Assembly (NCBI GenBank): GCA_020832545.1
Contig: JAFIEK010000032.1
Coordinates: forward strand, 1 to 48,435
DNA from: Pararhodobacter sp.
Lineage (GTDB): Bacteria; Pseudomonadota; Alphaproteobacteria; Rhodobacterales; Rhodobacteraceae
Length of the DNA: 48,435 nucleotides
Direction of reading: 5' to 3'
Part shown: piece after piece, positions 39,004 to 47,334 of the stretch
Numbering within the stretch: position 1 is the first letter of the stretch
Layout of the letters: each line of letters starts with the position of its first letter
Position numbers and translations under genes: made by a program
The notes under the pieces: model-generated
The model's input: the letters and a program-made list of their open reading frames with translations, nothing else
What the model was told of the DNA's origin: nothing
Databases searched by the model: none

Positions 39004-39976
39004 AGCCCCCCTGATCCTGTGTTGCGAGGATGAGCCGCAACTGCTGCGTGACATCTCGGATGAGTTGCTTGAAGCAGGCTACCGCGTGGTCTCCGCCGCG
39101 ACCGGGGCCGAGATGCTGGCGCTTCTGCGTACCTGCACGCCGGACCTCTTGCTGTGCGACATCATGATGCCGGGGGTGGATGGCTACGGCGTTCTGGCCG
39201 GTCTGCGCCGTGATCATCCCCACCTTGGTCATGTGCCGCTGGTCTTTTTGTCGGCGCTGTCGCTGCCTGAGGCCGTGGTGCGCGGCAAGCGTGCGGGGGC
39301 CGATGATTACCTGACCAAACCCATTGATTATGAGCTGCTTTTGTCCACAGTCGAGGCCCGGCTGCGCCAGAGCGCCATGGCACGGCGCGCCAGCGTGCGG
39401 GTGGCCGGGATCGGTCAGCATCTGCTGCAAACGTTATCGGTGGGTGTGCTGGCCTATGATGCGCAGGGCACGCTGACCGAGGTCAACCCGGCCGCCCGGC
39501 AGATGCTGGCACCCGGTGGCGGCGGGGCTGTTTGTGCGGGAACGCTACTGCCAGCCCCGCCGGTTCTGGCCGAGCCGGTGCGCCAGATGGCTGCGCACGC
39601 CCGCGCCGGGCAGGAAGACAGCCGTGCGCTGGTGCTGGATGATGCGCTCAATCTCATGGCACAGATCCATGCCTGCCCGGCTGATGCCGCACTGGGCGCA
39701 CCGCCCGGCGTGGTGGTCTATCTGATCGACCGGCAAAGCCGCGCACCTCTGTCGGCCCAGGCCCTGAGCAGCATGTTCCAGTTAACCCCGACAGAGGCGC
39801 AGGTTGCCCGCCATCTGGCCTGCGGCCTTAAACCTGATGAGATTGGCGCGCAGATGGGGATCGCCCAGACCACCATCGCCTTCCATCTGCGCAACGCTTT
39901 CGCCAAGACCGGTACGCGGCGGCAGGCCGAACTGGTGGCATTGCTGCTGTCGCTCCCGTTACGCGCGCAGCATTGA
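38990..39976 (+). CDS. LuxR-type response regulator with middle PAS-like region
   Basis: 328-residue regulator. The receiver domain (about 7-125) has the acidic pair Glu13-Asp14, phospho-acceptor Asp57 in LLLCDIMMPGVDGYG, Ser88 and Lys110. A middle region (about 140-250) resembles a PAS fold (VGVLAYDAQGTLTEVNPAAR). The C-terminal LuxR/GerE helix-turn-helix is at 264-322 (LTPTEAQVARHLACGLKPDE, then IAFHLRNAFAKTG). A receiver plus PAS plus HTH is longer than the standard NarL layout. It overlaps the kinase gene by 14 bases and is surely its partner; target genes are unknown. Confidence 0.92.
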   Translation: MDAAEAPLILCCEDEPQLLRDISDELLEAGYRVVSAATGAEMLALLRTCTPDLLLCDIMMPGVDGYGVLAGLRRDHPHLGHVPLVFLSALSLPEAVVRGKRAGADDYLTKPIDYELLLSTVEARLRQSAMARRASVRVAGIGQHLLQTLSVGVLAYDAQGTLTEVNPAARQMLAPGGGGAVCAGTLLPAPPVLAEPVRQMAAHARAGQEDSRALVLDDALNLMAQIHACPADAALGAPPGVVVYLIDRQSRAPLSAQALSSMFQLTPTEAQVARHLACGLKPDEIGAQMGIAQTTIAFHLRNAFAKTGTRRQAELVALLLSLPLRAQH

Positions 39977-40075
39977 GGGAACGAGCGGGACCAGTCACCC
40001 CCTCTGGCATCCCCCCCCGGAACCGGCTATCCCATGGGCCAAAGGCCCCGAGCGGCCGTCTGTCAGGGGGCCGGG

Positions 40076-40948
40076 ATGGACCTGCGCGCGATCGTCATGG
40101 GCTTTCTCTTTGCCCTCATGTGGTCATCGGCCTTCACCTCGGCGCGGATGATCGTTCTGGATGCCCCTCCGCTCTTTGCGCTGTCAGTGCGGTTTCTGCT
40201 GTCGGGGCTGATCGGTGTGGGGATCGCCCTGCTCCTGCGCCAAAGCTGGCGTCTGACCCGCGATCAATGGCGCGCGACCATCATCTTTGGCCTGTGCCAG
40301 AACGCACTCTATCTGGGTTTCAACTTCGTCGCCATGCAATGGATCGAGGCCTCGGTCGCGGCAATCATCGCCTCGACCCTGCCGCTGATGGTCGCTTTGG
40401 CGGGCTTTCTGGTTCTGGGCGACCGGCTGCGGCCGGTGGCGGTGCTGGGGCTGATCGCCGGGTTTGGCGGTGTGGTGATCATCATGGGCGCGCGCTGGGG
40501 CGGCGGGCTGGACCCGCTGGGGCTGGCGCTCTGCGTAGCGGGCGCGCTGGCCTTGACGGTGGCGACGCTGGCGCTGCGCGGGGCGTCGTCGGGCGGGAAT
40601 GTCATGATGATTGTGGGGCTTCAGATGCTGGTGGGGTCAGCCATCCTGATCGGCCCGGCGCTGGCGCTGGAAGAGATCACCATCAACTGGACCTCGCGTC
40701 TGGTGCTGGCGTTCCTTTACACCACGCTGGTCCCCGGCCTGGCCGCGACCTGGGTCTGGTTCAAGCTGGTGCAGCGGATCGGCGCGGTGCGCGGCGCGAC
40801 CTTCCACTTTCTCAACCCATTCTTCGGCGTCGCCATCGCCGCGCTGTTTCTGGGGGAAACGCTGGGACTGGGCGATCTGATCGGCGTTCTGGTGATCATG
40901 GCGGGGATCTTGGCGGTGCAGCTGTCCAAGACACCCGCGCGCAGCTGA
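40076..40948 (+). CDS. EamA/DMT-family transporter
   Basis: 290-residue inner-membrane protein with about ten hydrophobic helices in two repeated EamA halves: FLFALMWSSAFTSARMIV at the start of the first, and the second ending NPFFGVAIAALFLGETLGLGD and VLVIMAGILAVQLS. Drug/metabolite transporters of this type usually export amino acids or metabolites; the substrate is unknown. The ATG at 40076 fits the first helix; a start 14 codons upstream would add a polar tail. Its stop is only ten bases from the end of the convergent SDR gene. Confidence 0.9.
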   Translation: MDLRAIVMGFLFALMWSSAFTSARMIVLDAPPLFALSVRFLLSGLIGVGIALLLRQSWRLTRDQWRATIIFGLCQNALYLGFNFVAMQWIEASVAAIIASTLPLMVALAGFLVLGDRLRPVAVLGLIAGFGGVVIIMGARWGGGLDPLGLALCVAGALALTVATLALRGASSGGNVMMIVGLQMLVGSAILIGPALALEEITINWTSRLVLAFLYTTLVPGLAATWVWFKLVQRIGAVRGATFHFLNPFFGVAIAALFLGETLGLGDLIGVLVIMAGILAVQLSKTPARS

Positions 40949-40958
40949 CAAGCCGGGC

Positions 40959-41702
40959 TTATCGCGTTGCGTATTGGCGGATCATGTGGCCACCATCCGC
41001 ATCCAGTACATGCCCCGAGATATAGCCATTCGTCGCGACCATGACGATCGCTTCGGCAATCTCTGACGGCCAGCCCACCCGGCCCACAGGCAGCGACGCG
41101 CCGGTGGCGGTGAACATGGCCTCGCGCCGGTCCTCGGGGTGGCGATCATGCAGCGGTGTGCGCACCATCCCCGGCGCAACGCAGTTCACCCGCAGCCTTG
41201 GCCCCAGCTCCAGCGCCAGACCGCGCGCCAGCCCCTCCAGCGCCGCACAGACCGCGCCCAGACCGGCGCAATTCAGCCCCGGACGTCGGCTAAGGACGCC
41301 GGACACCAACACAATCGACCCGCCCGCGCGCATCTTGGGCAGCGCCGCGCGGCACAAAGTATAGGCCCCCCAGAATTTGGAATCGAACATCTGACGGACT
41401 TCAGAAACGTCTTGTTCGTGAAAAGGGCCATGCGTGACGTGCCCGGCCGTGATGATCAGATGGTCAATCGCGTCATCCGGTAGCGTCGAAAGGGCAGTGT
41501 CGATCTGCGCGGTGTCAGAGATATCGAAGGGCAGCGGGCGCGCGACCGTGCCCAGCTCACCTGTGGCGCGCTGCACCTTCTGGGCGCAGCGCCCCGTCAG
41601 GACAACCTCGGCGCCGCGCGCCACAAACAGCCCCGCCACGGCCCGCCCCATGCCGGAACTGCCCCCAGCGATCAGTGCTGTGCGACCGAACAGGTCCTGC
41701 AT
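40959..41702 (-). CDS. Short-chain dehydrogenase-fold protein lacking the catalytic Tyr/Lys
   Basis: 247-residue Rossmann protein of the SDR superfamily. The nucleotide loop AGGSSGMG (12-19) and the C-terminal APGMVRTP and VLDADGG are typical. The active site is not: Ser134 is present, but the Tyr and Lys of YxxxK are Leu148 and Cys152 (GLGAVCAALEGL), and the usual catalytic Asn position in FDSKFWGAY reads Lys109. NAD(P) binding seems kept while normal oxidoreductase chemistry looks lost. I recall SDR subgroups with similar replacements. The ATG at 41702 follows GAGGAT. It lies 25 bases after the DUF5602-like gene in a likely operon opposite a LysR gene. Confidence 0.85.
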   Translation of the reverse strand: MQDLFGRTALIAGGSSGMGRAVAGLFVARGAEVVLTGRCAQKVQRATGELGTVARPLPFDISDTAQIDTALSTLPDDAIDHLIITAGHVTHGPFHEQDVSEVRQMFDSKFWGAYTLCRAALPKMRAGGSIVLVSGVLSRRPGLNCAGLGAVCAALEGLARGLALELGPRLRVNCVAPGMVRTPLHDRHPEDRREAMFTATGASLPVGRVGWPSEIAEAIVMVATNGYISGHVLDADGGHMIRQYATR

Positions 41703-41727
41703 GGTCCATCCTCTTTCAGTGCTGCTT

Positions 41728-42132
41728 TCAGTGCATCGCGAGGACGTCGCTGTCGGCGAAATAGATATGCAGCTGATAGATCGGCTCCTGCATCGGCCCC
41801 ACACCATCGGGCTTGAATTCCAGATCGACATGCGTGATCGGTGGCGTTTCGACACCGGGCAACAGGCCAGTCCAGCTTACTCCTTCAGCCAGCGCGCTGG
41901 CGGCGAACATGTATTCCACGCAGACCACATGCCCTTCGATCACGCAGTAGATCGGCCCGGTCGGCAGGTCGCCCGGCATCGCATAATGTGTGCCCATATG
42001 CGGTACATGAGGGCTGATGGCGATGGCCTCGGGCGCGACCGAGGCCAGTTGCGGCAGGTGGGTGAGGCCTGAGGCCCCGGCCATCTGGGCCAGACACAGC
42101 GGACACAGAGCGAAGAGCGCAGCATATTTCAT
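41728..42132 (-). CDS. Secreted DUF5602-like hypothetical protein
   Basis: 134-residue protein with a signal peptide (MKYAALFALCPLCLAQMAGA, probable cut near residue 20). The mature part contains MGTHYAMPGDLPTGPIYCVI, VCVEYMF, and a closing PITHVDLEFKPDG with YQLHIYFA. This order of a GxHY element, a VEYM strand and HVDLEF/LHIYF strands fits the TTHB210-like/DUF5602 group as I remember it; function unknown. First gene of a two-gene unit with the degenerate SDR, divergent from the LysR gene, which probably controls it. Confidence 0.65.
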   Translation of the reverse strand: MKYAALFALCPLCLAQMAGASGLTHLPQLASVAPEAIAISPHVPHMGTHYAMPGDLPTGPIYCVIEGHVVCVEYMFAASALAEGVSWTGLLPGVETPPITHVDLEFKPDGVGPMQEPIYQLHIYFADSDVLAMH

Positions 42133-42223
42133 GGTCGTTCCTCCGGTTCAGGTTGCTATCCGGACCATTGTGCCCAAGGCGAATACATTTGAGAAATCGA
42201 TTAATGAAATATAGGTTATCAGG
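42133..42223. promoter_or_regulatory. Divergent AT-rich control region of the LysR gene
   Basis: 91 bases between the divergent DUF5602-like and LysR genes. The 42179-42223 half is AT-rich compared with its surroundings and includes the small dyad ATTTGAGAAAT and ATCGATTAATGAAAT, the sort of interrupted symmetry LysR proteins bind. The exact operator cannot be fixed by eye. Confidence 0.45.
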
Positions 42224-43180
42224 ATGGTGAATTTATCCTGCCTTGATCTGAACCTGTTGCGGGTGCTCGATGCGCTCCTGCGCGAACGCTCTACCGTTCG
42301 CGCCGGCGACCGGCTGGGCCTGTCGCAGCCAGCGGTTTCGGCGGCGCTGGGGCGGCTCAGGCATGCGTTGAGCGATCCGCTACTGGTCCGGCAGGGGCAG
42401 GGATTGGTGCCGACCAGCTATGCCCAGTCACTTGAGACCCCGCTGCGCCAGGCGCTTCAGGCGTTGGAGGGGTTGTTGAACGGCCCTGCCGTGTTCGATC
42501 CGGGGACAGCGCAGTTTGACTTCCGTATCTCGGGGACGGATTTCTTTTCCACCATGCTGATCCCCGCTCTGATCGGCCGGATCGAGAAGTGCGCGCCGGG
42601 CATCCGGCTGCAGTTGGTGGATCTGGTGCCCGACAATTATGTCGAAACGCTGGACCGCTATGAAGTCGATCTGGGGCTGATCCCGCTTCAGACCTTCCCC
42701 GCATGGCTGGAACATGAGCGCCTGTTTCAGGCCAGCTTTGTGGCGATTGCGCGCAGTGGCCACCCCCGCCTGAACGAAGTGCCCCCCGGCGCGACCATGC
42801 CGCTGGATCTGTTTTGCGACCTCAGGCATGTGCTGTGCTCGCCCGAGGGCAAGTTGCACGGGTTGGGCGATGTCGCGCTGGCTAAACAGGGATTGTCACG
42901 CCGCATTGCGATCACGGTTCCGGTGTTCGACGGGGTATTCAATGTGGTGAGCAACAGCGACCTGATCGCCCTTGTGCCTGAGGTTCTGGCACTGCATCTG
43001 GCGCCGCGCGGCGGGTTTGAGATATATGCGCCGCCGATCCCGGTGGACGCGCCGCATCTGTGCATGATCTGGCACCGCCGGATGACGGCTGACCCTGCGC
43101 ATCGGTGGTTGCGGGGTGAGGTTGCTCAGCTCCTCAAGCCGCTTGACGCTTCCTTGCTCAGCGCATCAAAGCCGAACTGA
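42224..43180 (+). CDS. LysR-family transcriptional regulator
   Basis: 318-residue regulator. The N-terminal winged helix-turn-helix (LDLNLLRVLDALLRERSTVRA, then LGLSQPAVSAALGRLR) is followed by a substrate-binding domain from about 95 with FDFRISGTDFFSTMLIPALI. It resembles the NodD/NahR-like branch, which starts DLNLL. The effector is unknown. It is divergent from the DUF5602-like/SDR pair and, by the usual LysR logic, controls it. The last 55 bases overlap the end of the convergent sulfotransferase gene. Confidence 0.93.
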   Translation: MVNLSCLDLNLLRVLDALLRERSTVRAGDRLGLSQPAVSAALGRLRHALSDPLLVRQGQGLVPTSYAQSLETPLRQALQALEGLLNGPAVFDPGTAQFDFRISGTDFFSTMLIPALIGRIEKCAPGIRLQLVDLVPDNYVETLDRYEVDLGLIPLQTFPAWLEHERLFQASFVAIARSGHPRLNEVPPGATMPLDLFCDLRHVLCSPEGKLHGLGDVALAKQGLSRRIAITVPVFDGVFNVVSNSDLIALVPEVLALHLAPRGGFEIYAPPIPVDAPHLCMIWHRRMTADPAHRWLRGEVAQLLKPLDASLLSASKPN

Positions 43181-44544
43181 TCGTAATCGCGCCAATACGC
43201 CTCCTGCGCGGCGGCTTCGATTTCGGGGTCGACAGGCGGCGCAATGTCATCGGCGTTCTGCCATGAGGGTGGCGCAGGGTGGCCCATCTGCGCGGCCAGC
43301 CGGGGCAGATCGGTGGCCAGCTCCGCCTCGCGCAAAATAAGGTCGGGCGGGGCAATCTGGCCAAAACCGTCCAGAAGGGCCGCCTGACTGGCCCAGAAAG
43401 GCCAGGGTTGCAGGCCGGTCTGGCCTGACAGGCTGGCACGCACGAACCGCAGATAGGCCAGAAAGGCCGCGCGCTTTTCATCAGGCGAAAGGTGCTGCGG
43501 GTCATCAGGAAAGCTGACACCGTAAAGCCGCACAAGATGTTCCACCACGGGCTTGGCATCGCCGGTCAGAACCCGCCGGTTGAATGCCCACCATGCCCGG
43601 CGCAGGGGGTGGCGCAACACGGTGAAAGCGCGAAAGCCGGGGTTGGCACGCTTCCAGTCACGCAGGCTGGCGGCAGTGAAATCACGCCGCAGGTCGCTGG
43701 CTGCACCACCATCAAGCGCGGCCATCCAGTGCAGAACCTCGCCCTCCGGTGCACCGCGCAGAGGCAGGAACAGAAGCGGCGTTTGGGCGCCCGCGTGACA
43801 GGCCCCCAGCATCGGCGCGCGCCGGGGCTCAAAATTGGGGGTGCGGCCCAGATCAAAACGGTCCAGCCGCGCAAGGCCGGGGGCCAGTGCCTGCGGGTTG
43901 ACCAGCTTGGCCTCGATCGGCTCAGGGTTTTGCTTTTTCAGCATGCGCGAGGGTGCATCGATCCGCCCTTTGACACCCAGCCAGGCCGCCAACCCGTTGA
44001 GAACCCTGGTATCGTTGAGATCATCATAGCCGATGTAGAACGCACTCTGCCCCGTGGTTTGCAGCACATGCTGGATCTGAAGCTGCGCGGATTGCAAAAT
44101 GCTCAGATGCGCCTCGAATTCGTCGGCATCAAACATGGCCTGCGCGGTTTTCAGCTTGGACACATTGTGCAGCTTCCACTGCCCGGTGCCCGCTGCGATC
44201 TTGCGCGAGACATAGCTGTCCAGCGGGTTGCGGGTGAGGATGATCTTGGCGCAGGCCGGGTCCGTCAGGACATGGTCGCGGATGCGCGGATCATGGTCAT
44301 GAAACAGCCGAAACCCCGTCATCCCCCCCGGCGCGCGAATGGCCGCCAGAAGCGCGAATGGATCACCCTCACGCATGGCGAACGTCACGCCAAGATACGC
44401 GTCCGTGCCGGGCTTGTTGATGAAAACCGGGTTGAACAGCTCACCATGACAGGTGACGCCGTCAAACTGGTTCAGCGTGGTTTCCAGCAGGTTAGAGCCG
44501 GTGCGCATTTCGGCCAGAACCACAAAACTGTCAAAGCGCGTCAT
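43126..44544 (-). CDS. NodH-like sulfotransferase with two sulfotransferase-like halves
   Basis: 472-residue protein. The N-terminal half (about 1-225) has the PAPS 5'-phosphosulfate loop EMRTGSNLLE and the 3'-phosphate strand KIILTRNPLDSYVSRKIA, like NodH/Stf0 sulfotransferases. The C-terminal half (about 240-472) again has a 3'-phosphate-like strand, FTVLRHPLRRAWWAFNRRV, and ends YWRDYDQFGFDAL, like sulfotransferase family 2, but no clear 5' loop; it may be a second, inactive or acceptor-binding unit. It would sulfate a surface glycan made by the glycosyltransferases just upstream. It begins six bases after the preceding stop. Confidence 0.8.
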   Translation of the reverse strand: MTRFDSFVVLAEMRTGSNLLETTLNQFDGVTCHGELFNPVFINKPGTDAYLGVTFAMREGDPFALLAAIRAPGGMTGFRLFHDHDPRIRDHVLTDPACAKIILTRNPLDSYVSRKIAAGTGQWKLHNVSKLKTAQAMFDADEFEAHLSILQSAQLQIQHVLQTTGQSAFYIGYDDLNDTRVLNGLAAWLGVKGRIDAPSRMLKKQNPEPIEAKLVNPQALAPGLARLDRFDLGRTPNFEPRRAPMLGACHAGAQTPLLFLPLRGAPEGEVLHWMAALDGGAASDLRRDFTAASLRDWKRANPGFRAFTVLRHPLRRAWWAFNRRVLTGDAKPVVEHLVRLYGVSFPDDPQHLSPDEKRAAFLAYLRFVRASLSGQTGLQPWPFWASQAALLDGFGQIAPPDLILREAELATDLPRLAAQMGHPAPPSWQNADDIAPPVDPEIEAAAQEAYWRDYDQFGFDALSKEASSGLRS

Positions 44545-44550
44545 GAATCA

Positions 44551-46242
44551 CTACACCTTGATGCGGTCAGGGCGGGGCGGGTTCATCGGAAAATCGCCCA
44601 TCAGAACTGGCTGCATGCCCCGGTTGCGCAGCTCTTGCAGAAAGCCACCGAAATCCGACAGATCGACAAGTTCCGGAATGCGGATCAGGCGGGCCTGCTG
44701 ATGCGGTGCGATCTCATCAAACAACGTGTGCAACGGCTCGCCCGGGTTTTCCAGAAACTCCGCCAGCGTCCAGATCCGCACCCGCGCCCGCACCCACGGG
44801 CTGCGCAAGATCTCCAGCATCTCGGTTTCGATGCGTTGCAGCCGCGCGGCCTCACGCCGGATAGCGCCCATATCACCATCCGCACGCGACAGCGGCACCG
44901 CCCAGGCCCCGGTGATCACCGAAATCTGCGCATTTGAATCGGTGGCCATGAACCACAGCAGGTCATGACGCAGGCCCGTGGTGTCAGCCGGGCCGAACTG
45001 GAAGCACTGCCGCTCACCACGCGTCGCCCAAAGCAGGTTGGTCAGAAAGGCACGCGGGTTGTAGTCACGCAGCGTGGCGTTATCCGACAACCCACCGGCA
45101 AAAACCTTCCCGCGCCCGGCAAACTCGGCCTTGTGCGGCGCAAAGAGATGGCCATGCACCCGGCAGTTGGCAACCGCCGCCAGCCAACCTTCGAAATCCT
45201 CAAACACCTCGGTAAAGCCCTGAAACACGGAATACGGCTCTGCCGTCTTGCCGTTTTCACGGTCCTTCACAGGAAAGCGGCTGGCCATATAAAGCCCGGG
45301 CCGTCCGCGCACGCGCTGCAAGGTGGCGCGGGCGAAATGCCGGTCAATGCGGCTGGGCTGCGGCTCTGCCTGTGACAGCGCGCCTTCCTGCGGGGCTAGA
45401 AAATGGCGATACAACCGCTCAGCCCCCGGCCAGATCTTGCGCGCCACAAAGCAGTTGGACCGGCGCAGAAGCTGCAGATGGTCATCATAGAACACATGCG
45501 GGCGGCCCTGATGGTCAAACTTGCCCAGCGTCAGCGACCGGCTTTCGATCCGGTGCGCATAGAGCCGCGCAAGGGTCTGAAAATAGCTTTCGTCGGGGAT
45601 CCAGGTGCTGCGGAAGTACCGCTCATAGGTTTTGCGTGACGGGTCATCGAGGATCGCGCTCAGCGTTTCGCGCGTTAGGCACCACCATTGCGAGCCGATA
45701 TGCGGCTCCAGCGGTTCAGGCAATTCGCGGCGCACCCCAAGGCGGCGCTGCAAATCCACCAGCCGGTCAAAAAGCCATTTGTGGCGCTTGAAGGCAACGG
45801 GAAAGTAAAACGCAAAACGCTCTTCCGACAACCCGCCCTTGGTCCAGTTCACGTCAGCCACATTCACCGATTCAATGAAATCGGTACCGGGGTGACGGCC
45901 CAGCCATTGCGCCAGCTCGGCGATCGGGCGCAGCGGCAGGCACGCACCCGAGGCCGCGTAGATATGCGCCACATCGGGGAAATCGCGTAGCAAATCCGTG
46001 CTGGCCGCCTGCATCGCCGCCACCAGCGACCAGGTTCCCCATTCGCAGCGGTAGCGCCGGCAGAACCGCACCTGCGGCAAATCCTTGAGCGCGTCAGTCA
46101 GGTGCTGATACCCGGCGCGTGGCACGCGGGCATCGACATGGATCACCACCGGGCTGCCAGCCGCCGCCCAGAACCGCGCCACCTGCGCCGCCCGTTCAAG
46201 CGCCGAATGCACCAGCATGATACAACCCAGCCGCGCGCTCAT
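44551..46242 (-). CDS. Core-2/I-branching-type glycosyltransferase with DUF5927-like tail
   Basis: 563-residue cytosolic glycosyltransferase. The N-terminal part (about 5-270) follows the GT14 core-2/I-branching (beta-1,6-GlcNAc/xylosyltransferase-like) pattern: GCIMLVHSALERAAQVARFW, VVIHVDARVP, YAASGACLPLRP, GSQWWCLTRETL and STWIPDESYFQTL. The C-terminal 280 residues match what I recall as DUF5927, of unknown role. No signal peptide or membrane segment is seen. Its start overlaps the GT2 gene stop by four bases. Sugar and acceptor are unknown. Confidence 0.82.
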   Translation of the reverse strand: MSARLGCIMLVHSALERAAQVARFWAAAGSPVVIHVDARVPRAGYQHLTDALKDLPQVRFCRRYRCEWGTWSLVAAMQAASTDLLRDFPDVAHIYAASGACLPLRPIAELAQWLGRHPGTDFIESVNVADVNWTKGGLSEERFAFYFPVAFKRHKWLFDRLVDLQRRLGVRRELPEPLEPHIGSQWWCLTRETLSAILDDPSRKTYERYFRSTWIPDESYFQTLARLYAHRIESRSLTLGKFDHQGRPHVFYDDHLQLLRRSNCFVARKIWPGAERLYRHFLAPQEGALSQAEPQPSRIDRHFARATLQRVRGRPGLYMASRFPVKDRENGKTAEPYSVFQGFTEVFEDFEGWLAAVANCRVHGHLFAPHKAEFAGRGKVFAGGLSDNATLRDYNPRAFLTNLLWATRGERQCFQFGPADTTGLRHDLLWFMATDSNAQISVITGAWAVPLSRADGDMGAIRREAARLQRIETEMLEILRSPWVRARVRIWTLAEFLENPGEPLHTLFDEIAPHQQARLIRIPELVDLSDFGGFLQELRNRGMQPVLMGDFPMNPPRPDRIKV

Positions 46243-47243
46243 GCCCAGTTCCCTTTCGACATCAGCCCCATGATCTCAAGCTGGCGCCAGTTGATGAAGC
46301 GCTCGGACCATTTGCACCACAGATCGGCCTCTGCCTCGGCGTGATAGGCCAGATACTCACGGCTGTTGCCATAATGCTCGCCCCGCGCGACCTCTTCACG
46401 CGCCTTCTCGTCAAGCGTGGCCAGAAATTTGGCATGCAGCAGACAGCCCGAGGTCTTTTCCCCGCCGACCCGGTCATAAACCAGATTCAGCCCGCGCGGT
46501 AAAAGCATGTGGGTAGAGCTGACATAGGCATAATCGCGGTGCCATTTCACCAGCGGGATTTTGTTGAGAGCGGGCGCATCCTGCGGGCGGTCGGCAAAAA
46601 ACACCCGGGCGCGCGCGCCGCCCTGTATCCACAGATTCCGCAGCCGGGAATTGCGCGACATGGTGTAATTCGCGCTGTCAAACCAGGGGGCAACCTCCAG
46701 CGGGTTCTGCCCTTCGATACAGGGATGCGCTGCGACCGGGCCTTTGGGATACATGTCCAGAAGCAGCGTCCCGAATGAGCGGATGCCCAGACCTTCCAGC
46801 CAGTCTGTCAACGCGCGCAGCGGCCGGGTGTCATGGTAGGGATAGATGAAGAACTCGTCCACATCGACCACCAGCGCCCAGCGCCCATGGCCGTGGCGCG
46901 CCAACAGCCCGTTGACCCAGTCCATGCCAAACCGTGCATCCCGGTAACTCGCATCGGTGGTCCAGACCGAGGTGTCGGGCTGCGCGGCCAGATACTCGCA
47001 TGAGCCATCGTCCGAGCCGTTCTCAACAAACAGAAAATGCTCCACCCCCAGATCGCGGTAGTACTTCAGAAAGAACGGCAGTCGCGCCCGTTCGTTGCGC
47101 AGGGTGCAGAACAACAACAGGCTGTCAGGGCGCAAGGATGCGGTGCGGTCAGTCACCGCACGCAATTCGCGCCGTTTCAGAAATGCACGGATTTTCCAGC
47201 GCTTTCGCATCCACCGCAGGCGGTATGACGACCACAGCCCCAA
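46239..47243 (-). CDS. Glycosyltransferase family 2-like protein (paralogue A)
   Basis: 334-residue GT-A-fold glycosyltransferase of the Glyco_tranf_2_4 type. A basic N-terminus precedes LLLFCTLRNERARLPFFLKY, FLFVENGSDDG and the metal-binding motif VVDVDEFFIYP (127-130 DVDE). The start is TTG at 47243, supported by AAAGGAG six bases upstream and by alignment with the neighbouring paralogue; the next ATG is 11 codons later without a ribosome site. It shares most landmarks with paralogue B upstream, indicating tandem duplication. Overlaps the core-2-type gene by four bases. Likely builds an envelope or exopolysaccharide glycan. Confidence 0.85.
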   Translation of the reverse strand: MGLWSSYRLRWMRKRWKIRAFLKRRELRAVTDRTASLRPDSLLLFCTLRNERARLPFFLKYYRDLGVEHFLFVENGSDDGSCEYLAAQPDTSVWTTDASYRDARFGMDWVNGLLARHGHGRWALVVDVDEFFIYPYHDTRPLRALTDWLEGLGIRSFGTLLLDMYPKGPVAAHPCIEGQNPLEVAPWFDSANYTMSRNSRLRNLWIQGGARARVFFADRPQDAPALNKIPLVKWHRDYAYVSSTHMLLPRGLNLVYDRVGGEKTSGCLLHAKFLATLDEKAREEVARGEHYGNSREYLAYHAEAEADLWCKWSERFINWRQLEIMGLMSKGNWA

Positions 47244-47265
47244 ACCCGGCTCCTTTCCCCGAACA

Positions 47266-47299
47266 CTGATTCGTTTCGGTCTAACGGTTTACGAATCAG
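47266..47299. promoter_or_regulatory. Inverted repeat between the two GT2 paralogues
   Basis: CTGATTCGT (47266-47274) and ACGAATCAG (47291-47299) are perfect nine-base arms around a 16-base loop. It lies in the 91-base gap, 23 bases before paralogue A. No T-run follows on either strand at the right place, so an operator or an mRNA stem that tunes paralogue A is as likely as a terminator. Confidence 0.45.
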
Positions 47300-47334
47300 G
47301 AATAAAACAAAATCGCTTCGGTTTCCTTGCCCGC

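Noticed and set aside
39977-40075. GGGCC-AAA-GGCCC-like dyad before the EamA gene as a terminator of the response regulator
   Set aside because: The stem is short and has no T-run; a rho-dependent end is equally likely.
43492-44937. Long plus-strand frame opposite the sulfotransferase gene
   Set aside because: It has no ribosome site or recognisable domain, and the minus-strand gene carries clear PAPS motifs over the same bases.
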